DNA of 8,166 nucleotides from Roseomonas xinghualingensis (GTDB taxonomy: Bacteria; Pseudomonadota; Alphaproteobacteria; Acetobacterales; Acetobacteraceae): NCBI RefSeq assembly GCF_025791835.1, contig NZ_JAOXLP010000073.1, positions 1-8,166 of the forward strand, given 5' to 3'. The notes beneath the pieces are model-generated. The model was not told where the DNA came from, did not search any database, and saw only the letters and a program-made list of their open reading frames with translations. The stretch's first letter is position 1; every line of letters begins with the position of its first letter. Below, piece after piece: positions 1 through 6,841 of this stretch. The position numbers and the translations under genes are program-made.

Positions 1-951
1 GAGGCCGTGCGATCCTGCCGGCGCGCCGGCGCAGGCCGGCAAGGCCCGATCCAGCGCGCGGCTCACCTCCGGCCCGAAAAAGCTGATGAAATGCTTCGTA
101 TGGGCACTGAGCGGGCGCCGGCGATGAACGCCGATATGAGTGAGGGTCGAGGGAAACAGGTGCTTCGCATCGATCGCGCGAAGGTCGCGGTCGTCCGTGC
201 GGCTGTAAGCAAGGTCGGCGACGATGCCGACGCCAAGCCCCAGGCGGATATAGGTCTTCATGATGTCGACGTCGATGGCGCTGAGCACCACGTTCAGGGA
301 GAGCCCTCGAGCTTGGAAGACGCCCAGGATGCCTGCCCAGGACTCGAAGGCTGGGTCGTAGGTGATGATCGGATGGCTCGTGATCTCCTCCAGCCTGATA
401 GGGCGGCGGAGACGCGCCAATGGGTGACCCGGCGGCGTCAGGACAAGGCGATGGACCTCGTAGCAAGGCAGGAAAATCAGGTCGGGGTAGGGCTGGCTCG
501 GCAGAGCGGCGACGGAGATGTCGGCCTCGCCGTCACGAATCCAGTTCGCCACCTCGATGCGGCTGCCCTGCAACAGCCGTAGCTGAAGCGCCGGGAAGTC
601 GCGAAGCAAGCGCTCGATCATGCCCGGCAGCACGTAGCGGGCGTGGGTGTCGATCGTTGCAATGGTGACGCTGCCCTGGCCGCCTGCGGCCAGGTTTCGC
701 GCCGTACGCTGCATCTCGTCCGCCCCTTCCAGAATTCGGGCAGCGATCGGAAGCAGGGCGCGTCCCTCCGGCGTGAGATCCATCAGGCGCTTTGCGCTGC
801 GCACAAACAGGGTCACGCCGAGGTGCCTTTCCAGTTCCTGCAGGTGACGCGTGAGGCCCGGCTGTGAGGAATTCAGCTGGTGTGCTGCGCGCGAGAGGTT
901 GAAGCCCTGCGATGCGACCTCCCGCAACGTCCGGAGCTGGTGCAGCTTCAC
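1..951 (-). CDS. CysB-like LysR-family transcriptional regulator, partial at 3' end
   Basis: Translating the minus strand from the GTG at 951-949 gives 317 residues with no stop before the window edge. This is close to the roughly 324 of CysB, so only the extreme C-terminus is missing. Residues 1-60 form the LysR winged helix-turn-helix (LSRAAHQLNSSQPGLTRHLQ at 19-38). The rest is a periplasmic-binding-like effector domain. Identity as a CysB/Cbl-type member rests on IATIDTHARYVLP (97-109), LPCYEV (161-166), ITYDPAF (196-202) and above all DIMKTYIRLGLGVGIVA (229-245), which closely matches a CysB signature. The start is supported by AAAGGA seven bases upstream. No in-frame stop or ATG lies just upstream. 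Family members are tetrameric DNA-binding regulators. Being divergent from the operon starting at 1157, it is the likely regulator of that operon. The inducer is unknown; several remembered CysB anion-contact residues are not conserved. Confidence 0.93.
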   Translation of the reverse strand, partial: MKLHQLRTLREVASQGFNLSRAAHQLNSSQPGLTRHLQELERHLGVTLFVRSAKRLMDLTPEGRALLPIAARILEGADEMQRTARNLAAGGQGSVTIATIDTHARYVLPGMIERLLRDFPALQLRLLQGSRIEVANWIRDGEADISVAALPSQPYPDLIFLPCYEVHRLVLTPPGHPLARLRRPIRLEEITSHPIITYDPAFESWAGILGVFQARGLSLNVVLSAIDVDIMKTYIRLGLGVGIVADLAYSRTDDRDLRAIDAKHLFPSTLTHIGVHRRRPLSAHTKHFISFFGPEVSRALDRALPACAGAPAGSHGL

Positions 952-958
952 CGTGTCG

Positions 959-964
959 TCCTTT
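959..964 (-). promoter_or_regulatory. Shine-Dalgarno of the LysR-type gene
   Basis: The minus strand reads AAAGGA here, seven bases before the GTG at 951-949. It supports a GTG start, as no ATG is available in frame nearby. Confidence 0.6.
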
Positions 965-1020
965 ATGTCAGAAATGCATATTATTATGCAATCAAATTAC
1001 TTCCAGACATATATATCCTG
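961..1020. promoter_or_regulatory. AT-rich divergent promoter/operator region
   Basis: These 60 bases contain only 17 G or C, against well over 60% in the flanking genes. They lie between the divergent regulator and operon. Inside is a dyad: TGCATA (975-980), TTAT, then TATGCA (985-990). TATG (964-967) and CATA (977-980) also form an inverted pair containing a T-N11-A spacing, the classic LysR-type box. The first arm abuts the regulator's ribosome site, so autorepression is plausible. TATATA at 1010-1015 could be a -10 element for the plus strand, and the minus strand offers TAATAT-like sequence, but I see no convincing -35 for either. The role as operator is inferred from position and symmetry. 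Confidence 0.5.
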
Positions 1021-1076
1021 CAAGACTCTGACGAGGACCGCCGGCCGGAGAGCGCGTGGCGGAGGGGAACATCGGG

Positions 1077-1157
1077 ATGGCCCAATTTGCAGCTCGGGAC
1101 CTTCATGGCCCCGGTGACGGGAGAGGCGCGCCACACGCCGGAGCGGTGCGCCGGTGA
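1077..1157 (+). CDS. possible 26-codon leader ORF before the CoA-transferase
   Basis: An ATG at 1077 opens 26 codons (beginning MAQFAARDLHG) ending at TGA 1155-1157. The final A is the first base of the CoA-transferase ATG, giving a TGATG overlap. A GGAGG at 1061-1065 lies 11 bases upstream of the ATG, which is slightly long. The peptide is rich in Gly, Ala and Arg, with no run of a single amino acid that would suggest classic attenuation. Short open frames are common by chance in GC-rich DNA, so this may be accidental. The overlap, if real, would couple translation of the first operon gene. Confidence 0.2.
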   Translation: MAQFAARDLHGPGDGRGAPHAGAVRR

Positions 1158-2350
1158 TGGCCCGCGCGGGGCAGGAGCTTCCTCTCGCCGGGCTGCGCGT
1201 GCTCGCGCTGGAGCACGCCGTGGCCGCCCCCATCGCGACCCGCCACCTCGCCGACATGGGAGCCGAGGTGATCAAGGTGGAACGGCCGGGCAAAGGTGAC
1301 TTCGCCCGCGGCTACGACCGGTCGGTGCGCGGCCTTTCCTCTTTCTTTGTCTGGCTGAACCGCGGCAAGCGGAGCCTGACGCTCGACGTGAAAAAGCCTA
1401 GCGCGGGGGAGCTGCTGGCCCGCTTGGTGGCACGCTCGGACGTAGTGGTGCAGAACCTGGCGCCCGGGGCCGCGGACCGGCTCGGGCTTTCCTACGCGGC
1501 GCTCTCGCCCGCGCATCCCCGCCTCGTCCTCTGCGACATCTCCGGCTATGGACGGGACGGGCCCTACGCGTCTCGCAAGGCCTACGACCTGCTAATCCAG
1601 GCCGAGGCCGGCCTGATGAGCGTGACGGGGACGCCGGAGATCCCGGCGCGGGCAGGCATCTCCGCGGCGGACATCGCCACGGGGATGTATGCATACTCCG
1701 GGATCTTGGCCGCCCTCGTCCGGCGCGGCACCACCGGGCGGGGCGCGCATCTTCAGGTCACGATGCTCAACGCCGTGGCCGAGTGGATGGGCCACGCGCT
1801 CTACCAGGCGGCCTATGGGAGCGGGCCGCCGGCGCGCCTCGCCAGCGGCCACCCGAATATCCAGCCCTACGGCACTTACCGCACCGCGGACGGGGCCGTG
1901 ATCCTCGGCATCCAGAATGATGGGGAGTGGGCGACCTTCTGCCGTGACGTCCTCGGCCAGCCGGAACTGGCGACTAACCCGCGCTTCGCGACGAACGTCG
2001 CCCGCGTCACCAACAGTGCGGCGCTGACAGGCGCGATTGAGGCGGTCTTCGGCGGGCTGGACAGCGCGGCTGTCACCGCGCGGCTCGACGCGGCCGGAAT
2101 CGCGAATGGGCGGCTGAACGATGCCGGGCAGGTCTGGGCGCACCCGCAGCTCGCGGCCCGCAACCGCTGGCGCGAGGTGGGCACGCCGGAGGGGCCGGTC
2201 CGCGCGCTGCTGCCGCCGACGGAGTTCGACGACGTCGAGCTCGCCATGGGCGACGTTCCGGCACTCGGCGCGCACACGGCTGATATCCTCGCAGAGATCG
2301 GCTGCACCGAGAGTGAGATTGCCGGGCTGAGGAACACTGGAACAGTCTGA
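1157..2350 (+). CDS. class III (CaiB/BaiF family) CoA-transferase
   Basis: The 397-residue product matches the family's usual length of about 400. Family enzymes move CoA from an acyl-CoA donor to a free carboxylic acid through an aspartyl-CoA thioester. The N-terminal LAGLRVLALEHAVAAPIATR followed by LADMGAEVIKVERP (residues 32-45) is the standard opening and CoA-site region. LNRGKRSLTLDVK (67-79) and the SGYGRDGPY stretch (129-137) are also typical. The catalytic aspartate should be D144 in AYDLLIQAEAGLMS, by comparison with formyl-CoA transferase. GTG at 1154 directly precedes ATG 1157. The only candidate ribosome site, GGAG at 1140-1143, is 10 bases from GTG and 13 from ATG, so either start is possible. 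As the first gene of the operon it probably activates the imported acid. Donor and acceptor cannot be read from sequence. Confidence 0.93.
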   Translation: MARAGQELPLAGLRVLALEHAVAAPIATRHLADMGAEVIKVERPGKGDFARGYDRSVRGLSSFFVWLNRGKRSLTLDVKKPSAGELLARLVARSDVVVQNLAPGAADRLGLSYAALSPAHPRLVLCDISGYGRDGPYASRKAYDLLIQAEAGLMSVTGTPEIPARAGISAADIATGMYAYSGILAALVRRGTTGRGAHLQVTMLNAVAEWMGHALYQAAYGSGPPARLASGHPNIQPYGTYRTADGAVILGIQNDGEWATFCRDVLGQPELATNPRFATNVARVTNSAALTGAIEAVFGGLDSAAVTARLDAAGIANGRLNDAGQVWAHPQLAARNRWREVGTPEGPVRALLPPTEFDDVELAMGDVPALGAHTADILAEIGCTESEIAGLRNTGTV

Positions 2351-2361
2351 AGACAAGAACG

Positions 2362-2366
2362 GGAGG
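2362..2366 (+). promoter_or_regulatory. strong Shine-Dalgarno of the Bug protein gene
   Basis: GGAGG (within GGGAGGA) lies seven bases before ATG 2374, in the 23-base gap after the CoA-transferase stop. It is among the best ribosome sites of the operon, consistent with a binding protein made in larger amounts than the enzymes. Confidence 0.6.
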
Positions 2367-2373
2367 ATACACC

Positions 2374-3342
2374 ATGATTGAGAGACGCCGTCTTCTCCTC
2401 GCGGGGGCGGGCACCCTGGCCCTCCCAGGGAGGCTCCGCGCACAGGACTCTGGACGCACCACGCGCCTGGTCGTGCCCTACGCCGCAGGAGGGCCGACAG
2501 ACGTGCTCGCCCGCCTCTTCGCCGAACAGCTCGGCCCCGTGGTCGGGCAACGGGTGGTGGTGGAGAACCGCACGGGTGCCGGGGTCGTGGTCGGCACCGA
2601 CATCGTCGCGAAGGCGCCGCCGGACGGGCAGACGATCCTGCTGACGAGCGTCGCGCACGCGGTGAACCCCTCGCTCTTCCCGAACCTGCCCTTCGACACG
2701 GAACGGGACTTCGCGCCGGTGGCTCTCGTCGCCAGGGTTCCCCTAGTCCTTCTCGTTCCGAACAGCCTGCCGGTGCGGGACATGGCAGGCTTCCTGGCCT
2801 GGCTACGGGCGCAGAATGGGCGGGCGACCTACGGCTCCTCCGGCGTCGGTGGCGCACCTCACCTCGCCGCGGCGCTGCTGCTAATGATGACGGGGCTGTC
2901 AGCGTCGCACGTGCCCTACCGTGGCTCCGCACCCGCCATGACCGACCTCGCCTCCGGCCGGATCGACTTCTATATCGACGCTGCGACGGGCGGCCTCGCG
3001 CAGGCGAAGGCAGGCACGGCGCGCGCCATCGGCTGGTCCATGGCGGAGCGCAGTCCCCTCGTCCCCGACCTGCCCACCATCGCCGAAGGCGGCGTGCCGG
3101 GCTACGAGTGCTACACATGGAACACGATCCTCGTGCCCGCGGCAACGCCGCGCGAGGCAGTGCTCGGTCTCAACAAGGCTTTCGCCCAGATCATGGCAAT
3201 GCCGGCCCTACGCCAGCGCGTGGCGGAGCTCGGGGGCGATGTGCCCGAACCGATATCGTCCGAGGCGACCGGGGCCTTCATTCACGGCGAGATCGCCAAG
3301 TGGCGCGAGGTCGTCCAGAAGTCAGGGATGACAACTCAGTGA
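2374..3342 (+). CDS. Bug/TctC-family tripartite tricarboxylate transporter solute-binding protein
   Basis: This 322-residue protein has the family's typical length and hallmarks: RLVVPYAAGGPTDVLAR (31-47), then VVVENRTGAGVVVGTDIVAKAPPDGQTIL (61-89), NPSLF, and the late VPDLPTIAE(G)GVPGYE segment. Residues 1-23 are a signal peptide with the run RRR, a short hydrophobic stretch and an apparent cleavage after LRA before QDS. The double arginine could allow Tat export, though the hydrophobic core is short. Bug proteins are two-lobed periplasmic binders, usually of carboxylates, that feed a TctA/TctB membrane pair. No such pair is in the window, so this is an orphan binder or relies on distant subunits. 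It sits between the CoA-transferase and the hydratase, and its stop overlaps the next start as GTGA. Together this suggests it binds the operon's substrate. Confidence 0.94.
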   Translation: MIERRRLLLAGAGTLALPGRLRAQDSGRTTRLVVPYAAGGPTDVLARLFAEQLGPVVGQRVVVENRTGAGVVVGTDIVAKAPPDGQTILLTSVAHAVNPSLFPNLPFDTERDFAPVALVARVPLVLLVPNSLPVRDMAGFLAWLRAQNGRATYGSSGVGGAPHLAAALLLMMTGLSASHVPYRGSAPAMTDLASGRIDFYIDAATGGLAQAKAGTARAIGWSMAERSPLVPDLPTIAEGGVPGYECYTWNTILVPAATPREAVLGLNKAFAQIMAMPALRQRVAELGGDVPEPISSEATGAFIHGEIAKWREVVQKSGMTTQ

Positions 3343-3854
3343 GCGAGGCGGCCCCGCCCTTCGATCCCCGCGATCATCGTATGGTGCCGGAGCAGCGCTG
3401 GTTCGAGGAATTTCGCCTCGGTGAGCGCTTCGTGCTGCCGAGCCGGACGATGACGGAGGCCGTCTTCCTCGCCTTCCAGGCCGCGAGCGGCGACAACCAT
3501 CCCGTCCACTACGACGCCGAGTACTGCCGGGCACACGGGATGAGTGGAATGCTGGCGCACGGCTACCAGGTCGCGATCCAGACGGTCGCCGGCGCGGGGC
3601 TGTTCCCGCACATGGTCGAGGAATCGCTAAAGGCCTTCCTCGAGCAGTCCAGCCGCTTCCTGCGACCTGTTTTCGCCGGCGACACGGTGTATCCCGCGCT
3701 GACAGTGGATGAGCTGACGCCGGGCCGCACCACCGGCGTCGTCGGGCTGCGTAGCACCGTTCACAACCAGCGCGGCGAACTCGTGCTGGACGGGCGCCAC
3801 CGCTATCTCCTGCGGCGCCGCCCGGCTCCCACCGGAGGAAGAAGTGATGCGTGA
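3339..3854 (+). CDS. MaoC-like hotdog-fold (R)-specific hydratase/dehydratase
   Basis: From GTG 3339 the product is 171 residues, a single-hotdog MaoC domain. The active-site motif is SGDNHPVHYD (50-59), with D52 and H57 at the spacing of the hydratase 2 catalytic Asp/His; the usual Asn of D-x-N-P is His here. RAHGMSGMLAHGYQVA follows as in close MaoC relatives, and SSRFLRPVFAGDTV is the conserved second half. Such enzymes hydrate trans-2-enoyl-CoA to (R)-3-hydroxyacyl-CoA or run the reverse dehydration. GTG 3339 is chosen because it overlaps the upstream TGA (GTGA), a common coupling arrangement. ATG 3381 is an alternative that would drop 14 non-conserved residues. The frame is open further upstream, but that part is antisense-like shadow over the Bug gene. 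The 3' end overlaps the AtuA-family gene by 8 bases. Confidence 0.88.
   Translation: MSEAAPPFDPRDHRMVPEQRWFEEFRLGERFVLPSRTMTEAVFLAFQAASGDNHPVHYDAEYCRAHGMSGMLAHGYQVAIQTVAGAGLFPHMVEESLKAFLEQSSRFLRPVFAGDTVYPALTVDELTPGRTTGVVGLRSTVHNQRGELVLDGRHRYLLRRRPAPTGGRSDA
3834..3839 (+). promoter_or_regulatory. Shine-Dalgarno deciding the AtuA-family start
   Basis: GGAGGA lies inside the 3' end of the MaoC gene, seven bases from ATG 3847 but only four from GTG 3844. The spacing favours the ATG. Confidence 0.6.
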
Positions 3855-5646
3855 CGCCGTGCGCGTGGGCGGCGGCTCGGGCTTCTGGGGCGACACGCCG
3901 GAGGGCGCGGCTCAGCTCGTCCGGCAGGGCGGCATCCAGTACCTCGTGCTCGACTATCTCGCCGAGATCACGATGGCGCTCATGGCGCGCGCGCGGGAGC
4001 GCCGGCCGGAGCTGGGCTACGCGCCGGACCTGGTCACGCAGGTGATCGGGCCGTTGGGGAAGGAGATTGCGGCGCGCGGCATCAAGATCATCGCGAATGC
4101 CGGCGGCGTAAACCCGGCGGGATGCCGGGACGCGCTGCTGCGCGAGATCGCCGCACAGGGCCTGCCGTTGCGGGTGGCCGCGGTGCTCGGTGACGATGTG
4201 CTGCCCCTGCTGGGGAACCTGCCCGCCCTCGCAATGGACGGGACGGCGCCCGGCGCGCACCCGCCTTTCGCGACGGCCAACGCCTATCTGGGGGCCTTCC
4301 CGATCGCTGCCGCTCTCGCCGCGGGGGCCGACATCGTCGTCACCGGGCGCTGCGCCGACAGCGCGATGACCCTCGGCGCGCTGATCCACGAGTTCGGCTG
4401 GGGCCCCGACGACTGCGACCGTCTCGCAGCCGGCAGCATGGCCGGCCATCTGATCGAGTGCGGACCGCAGGTGACGGGCGGCATTCTGACGGACTGGGAC
4501 ACGGTGGCCGAGAGCTGGGCGACCATCGGCTTTCCGGTTGCCGAGTGCCGCGCTGATGGCGTCTTCGCAATTACCAAGCCCGCTGGCACGGGTGGTGCCG
4601 TCACCGTCGCCGGGGTGGCGGAGCAACTCGGCTACGAGGTGGGCGACCCGGCAAATTACGTGCTCCCAGACGTGGTCTGCGACCTGCGGGAGGTGCGGCT
4701 GGAGCAGCTGGGCCCCGATCGCGTGGCGGTCTCGGGCCTGCGCGGGCGGCCGCGTACCGACAGCTACAAGGTGAGCGCGACCTACCCTGACGGCCACCGC
4801 GCCACGGCCACGCTGCTGATCACTGGCCGCGATGCCGGGCGCAAAGCCCGCGCGGCGGGGGAGGCGCTCCTCGCGCGGACCCGGCACCTGATCGGGGCGG
4901 CGGGCCTCGGCGACTACCGCGAAACCTCGATCGAGGCGCTCGGCGCCGAAGAGGGTTACGGGCCACACGCCCGTCCCGGCGCGCGGGAGGTGGTGCTCAA
5001 GGTGGCGGTCCACCACGACAGCGCTCGTGCGGTGGAGACCTTCGCGCGCGAGGTGCACGCGGCGACCACGGCGATGGCGCCCGGCACGGCCGGCGGCCCA
5101 ACCGGCCGCCCGAAGGCGGTACCGATGACGCGCCTCGTCTCCCTGCTGGTCCCGAAATCGGGCCTCTCGCCAAGCTTCGAGATGGACGGGGTGCGCTACC
5201 CCGTCGCGGTCCGCCAAGACGGCCAAGCCACGCCCTCGCCGACGCCCCCCGGCGAGCCGGCCGCGCCCACCGCGGAAGGGCCGACTGTGGCCGTGCCGCT
5301 CGCCGCCCTTGCCCACGCCCGCAGCGGCGACAAGGGCGACCTCTCCAATATCGTCCTCCTCGCGCGCCAGCCGGAGTGGCTGCCCATGATTGCCGCCGGA
5401 GTTACGGCGGAAGCAGTGGCCGACTACCTGCGCCACGCCGTGCGCGGACGCGTGGAGCGCTATCCTTGGCCCGGCCTCTGCGGCTTCAACTTCCTCCTGC
5501 ATGAGGCGCTCGGCGGCGGCGGGGTGTCGTCGCTTCGTTACGACGCGCAGGGCAAAGGCCTCGCCCAGGTGCTGCTGGACATGCCGGTACAGGTGCCCGC
5601 CGCCTGGCTCGACGACGGGCTCCTTAGCCCTGTGCAGGCTATCTGA
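3847..5646 (+). CDS. AtuA-family (DUF1446) acyl-CoA/terpene utilisation protein with fused C-terminal AtuA-like domain
   Basis: The 599-residue product opens with RVGGGSGFWGDTPEGAAQLV, followed by YLVLDYLAEITMALMARAR, PDLVTQVIGPL and GIKIIANAGGVNPAGCRDAL, the characteristic run of the AtuA/DUF1446 core (about residues 5-455). VVTGRCADSAMTLG and WGPDDCDRLAAGSMAGHLIECG are further conserved blocks. A Pro/Ala/Thr-rich linker (about 458-479) leads to a second domain of about 120 residues. This contains LAHARSGDKGDLSNI (488-502) and resembles the separate AtuA-like C-terminal domain found alone in some relatives. AtuA was first described in the acyclic terpene (citronellol/geranyl) pathway of Pseudomonas, and its exact reaction is unresolved. 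Here it is flanked by a hydratase and an acyl-CoA dehydrogenase, so action on a CoA thioester is likely. It overlaps the MaoC gene by 8 bases. Confidence 0.9.
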   Translation: MRDAVRVGGGSGFWGDTPEGAAQLVRQGGIQYLVLDYLAEITMALMARARERRPELGYAPDLVTQVIGPLGKEIAARGIKIIANAGGVNPAGCRDALLREIAAQGLPLRVAAVLGDDVLPLLGNLPALAMDGTAPGAHPPFATANAYLGAFPIAAALAAGADIVVTGRCADSAMTLGALIHEFGWGPDDCDRLAAGSMAGHLIECGPQVTGGILTDWDTVAESWATIGFPVAECRADGVFAITKPAGTGGAVTVAGVAEQLGYEVGDPANYVLPDVVCDLREVRLEQLGPDRVAVSGLRGRPRTDSYKVSATYPDGHRATATLLITGRDAGRKARAAGEALLARTRHLIGAAGLGDYRETSIEALGAEEGYGPHARPGAREVVLKVAVHHDSARAVETFAREVHAATTAMAPGTAGGPTGRPKAVPMTRLVSLLVPKSGLSPSFEMDGVRYPVAVRQDGQATPSPTPPGEPAAPTAEGPTVAVPLAALAHARSGDKGDLSNIVLLARQPEWLPMIAAGVTAEAVADYLRHAVRGRVERYPWPGLCGFNFLLHEALGGGGVSSLRYDAQGKGLAQVLLDMPVQVPAAWLDDGLLSPVQAI

Positions 5647-5660
5647 AAGGAACGACCACC

Positions 5661-6827
5661 GTGGACTTCTCCCTGCCCGAAGAGCTGTCCTCCATCCGTG
5701 ACGCTGTGCTCCGGATCTGCGAGGGCTTCGGCGACGAGTACTGGCTGAAGCGGGACATCGAGGGCGGCTTCCCGCACGAGTTCCACGCGGCGATGGCGGA
5801 GGCCGGCTGGCTCGGAATCTGCATCCCCGAGGAGTACGGCGGCGCGGGCCTGGGGGTGAGCGCCGCTGCGACGATGATGCTCGCGGTGGCGGAATCCGGG
5901 GCGGCCATGGCCGGGGCCTCGGCCATCCACACGAACATCTTCGGCCTACATCCCGTCGTCGTCTTCGGCACCGAGGAGCAGAAAGCACGCATGCTGCCGC
6001 CGATCGTGCGCGGAGAGTCCAAGGCCTGCTTCGGCGTGACCGAGCCCAACACTGGCCTTAACACGACGCAGCTGAGGACGCGGGCCGTCCGCAAGGGCGA
6101 CCGCTACGTCGTCAACGGCCAAAAGGTCTGGACCTCCACTGGCCAGGTCGCGGACAAGATCATGCTGCTCGCCCGCACCACGCCGCTGGAGGAGGTGCGG
6201 AATCCAACGGACGGGCTGAGCCTGTTCTACACGACGATCGACCGCAGAGCGGTGGACATCCGCGTCATCGAGAAGATGGGCCGAAAGGCTGTCGATTCGA
6301 ACGAAACCTTCATGGTCGATTTCGAGGTGCCGGTGGAGGACCGCATCGGCGAGGAGGGCCAGGGCTTCCGCTACATCCTCCACAGCCTCAACCCCGAGCG
6401 CGTGCTGGTAGCAGCCGAGGCGATCGGCATCGGGCGGGTAGCACTGCGCAAGGCCACGGCCTATGCGAAGGAGCGCCGGGTCTTCAATCGCCCGATTGGG
6501 CAGAACCAAGCTATCCAGCACCCATTAGCGAAGAATTGGATGGAGCTGGAAGCGGCCTATCTGATGACCATGCAGGCGGCTTGGCAGTACGACAACGACC
6601 TGCCCTGCGGGCCCGCCGCCAATGCGGCCAAGTACCTGGCAGCAGAGGCGGGCTTCGAGGCCTGCCAGCAGGCCGTGATGACCCATGGCGGCTTCGGCTA
6701 CGCGAAGGAATACCACGTGGAGCGCTACTTGCGGGAGGTGATGATTAACCGCATCGCCCCTGTCAGTCCGCAGTTGATCCTCTGCTTCATCGCCGAGAAG
6801 GTGCTCGGCCTGCCGCGATCCTACTAG
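5661..6827 (+). CDS. acyl-CoA dehydrogenase family protein
   Basis: The 388-residue length is typical of a soluble FAD acyl-CoA dehydrogenase, which makes a 2,3-enoyl-CoA and passes electrons to electron-transfer flavoprotein. Visible features are GWLGICIPEEYGGAGLG (49-65), the flavin-contacting FGVTEPNTGLNTTQLRT block (124-140), NGQKVWTSTGQVAD (152-165), and AYAKERRVFNRPIGQNQAIQHPLA in the C-terminal helical domain. GGFGYAKEYHVERYLREVMINRIAP near the end is the usual GGxGY stretch. At the position of the medium-chain catalytic Glu the chain reads RIAPVSPQ, with no Glu. E246 in SLNPERV aligns by eye with the catalytic Glu of isovaleryl- and long-chain enzymes. GTG 5661 is preceded by AAGGA at 5647-5651, 9 bases away, and lies 14 bases after the AtuA stop. 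Branched or unusual acyl substrates are plausible; specificity is not readable. Confidence 0.92.
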   Translation: MDFSLPEELSSIRDAVLRICEGFGDEYWLKRDIEGGFPHEFHAAMAEAGWLGICIPEEYGGAGLGVSAAATMMLAVAESGAAMAGASAIHTNIFGLHPVVVFGTEEQKARMLPPIVRGESKACFGVTEPNTGLNTTQLRTRAVRKGDRYVVNGQKVWTSTGQVADKIMLLARTTPLEEVRNPTDGLSLFYTTIDRRAVDIRVIEKMGRKAVDSNETFMVDFEVPVEDRIGEEGQGFRYILHSLNPERVLVAAEAIGIGRVALRKATAYAKERRVFNRPIGQNQAIQHPLAKNWMELEAAYLMTMQAAWQYDNDLPCGPAANAAKYLAAEAGFEACQQAVMTHGGFGYAKEYHVERYLREVMINRIAPVSPQLILCFIAEKVLGLPRSY

Positions 6828-6841
6828 GACGGAGATGAGCG

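Noticed and set aside
7..582. 191-codon plus-strand frame at the left edge
   Set aside because: It is opposite the effector domain of the LysR-type gene, whose minus-strand translation has clear conserved motifs.
1592..3145. 517-codon open frame on the minus strand
   Set aside because: It is antisense to the CoA-transferase and Bug genes, extremely Arg/Pro-rich at one end and without recognisable domains.
3108..3338. N-terminal extension of the MaoC protein from ATG 3108
   Set aside because: It would overlap the Bug gene by more than 230 bases and adds Arg/Gly-rich residues unlike any MaoC protein. GTG 3339 overlapping the TGA fits better.
3322..5988. 888-codon open frame on the minus strand
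   Set aside because: It lies opposite three well-supported genes. Its product is Arg/Pro/Gly-rich low-complexity text without family motifs, a usual antisense shadow in GC-rich DNA.
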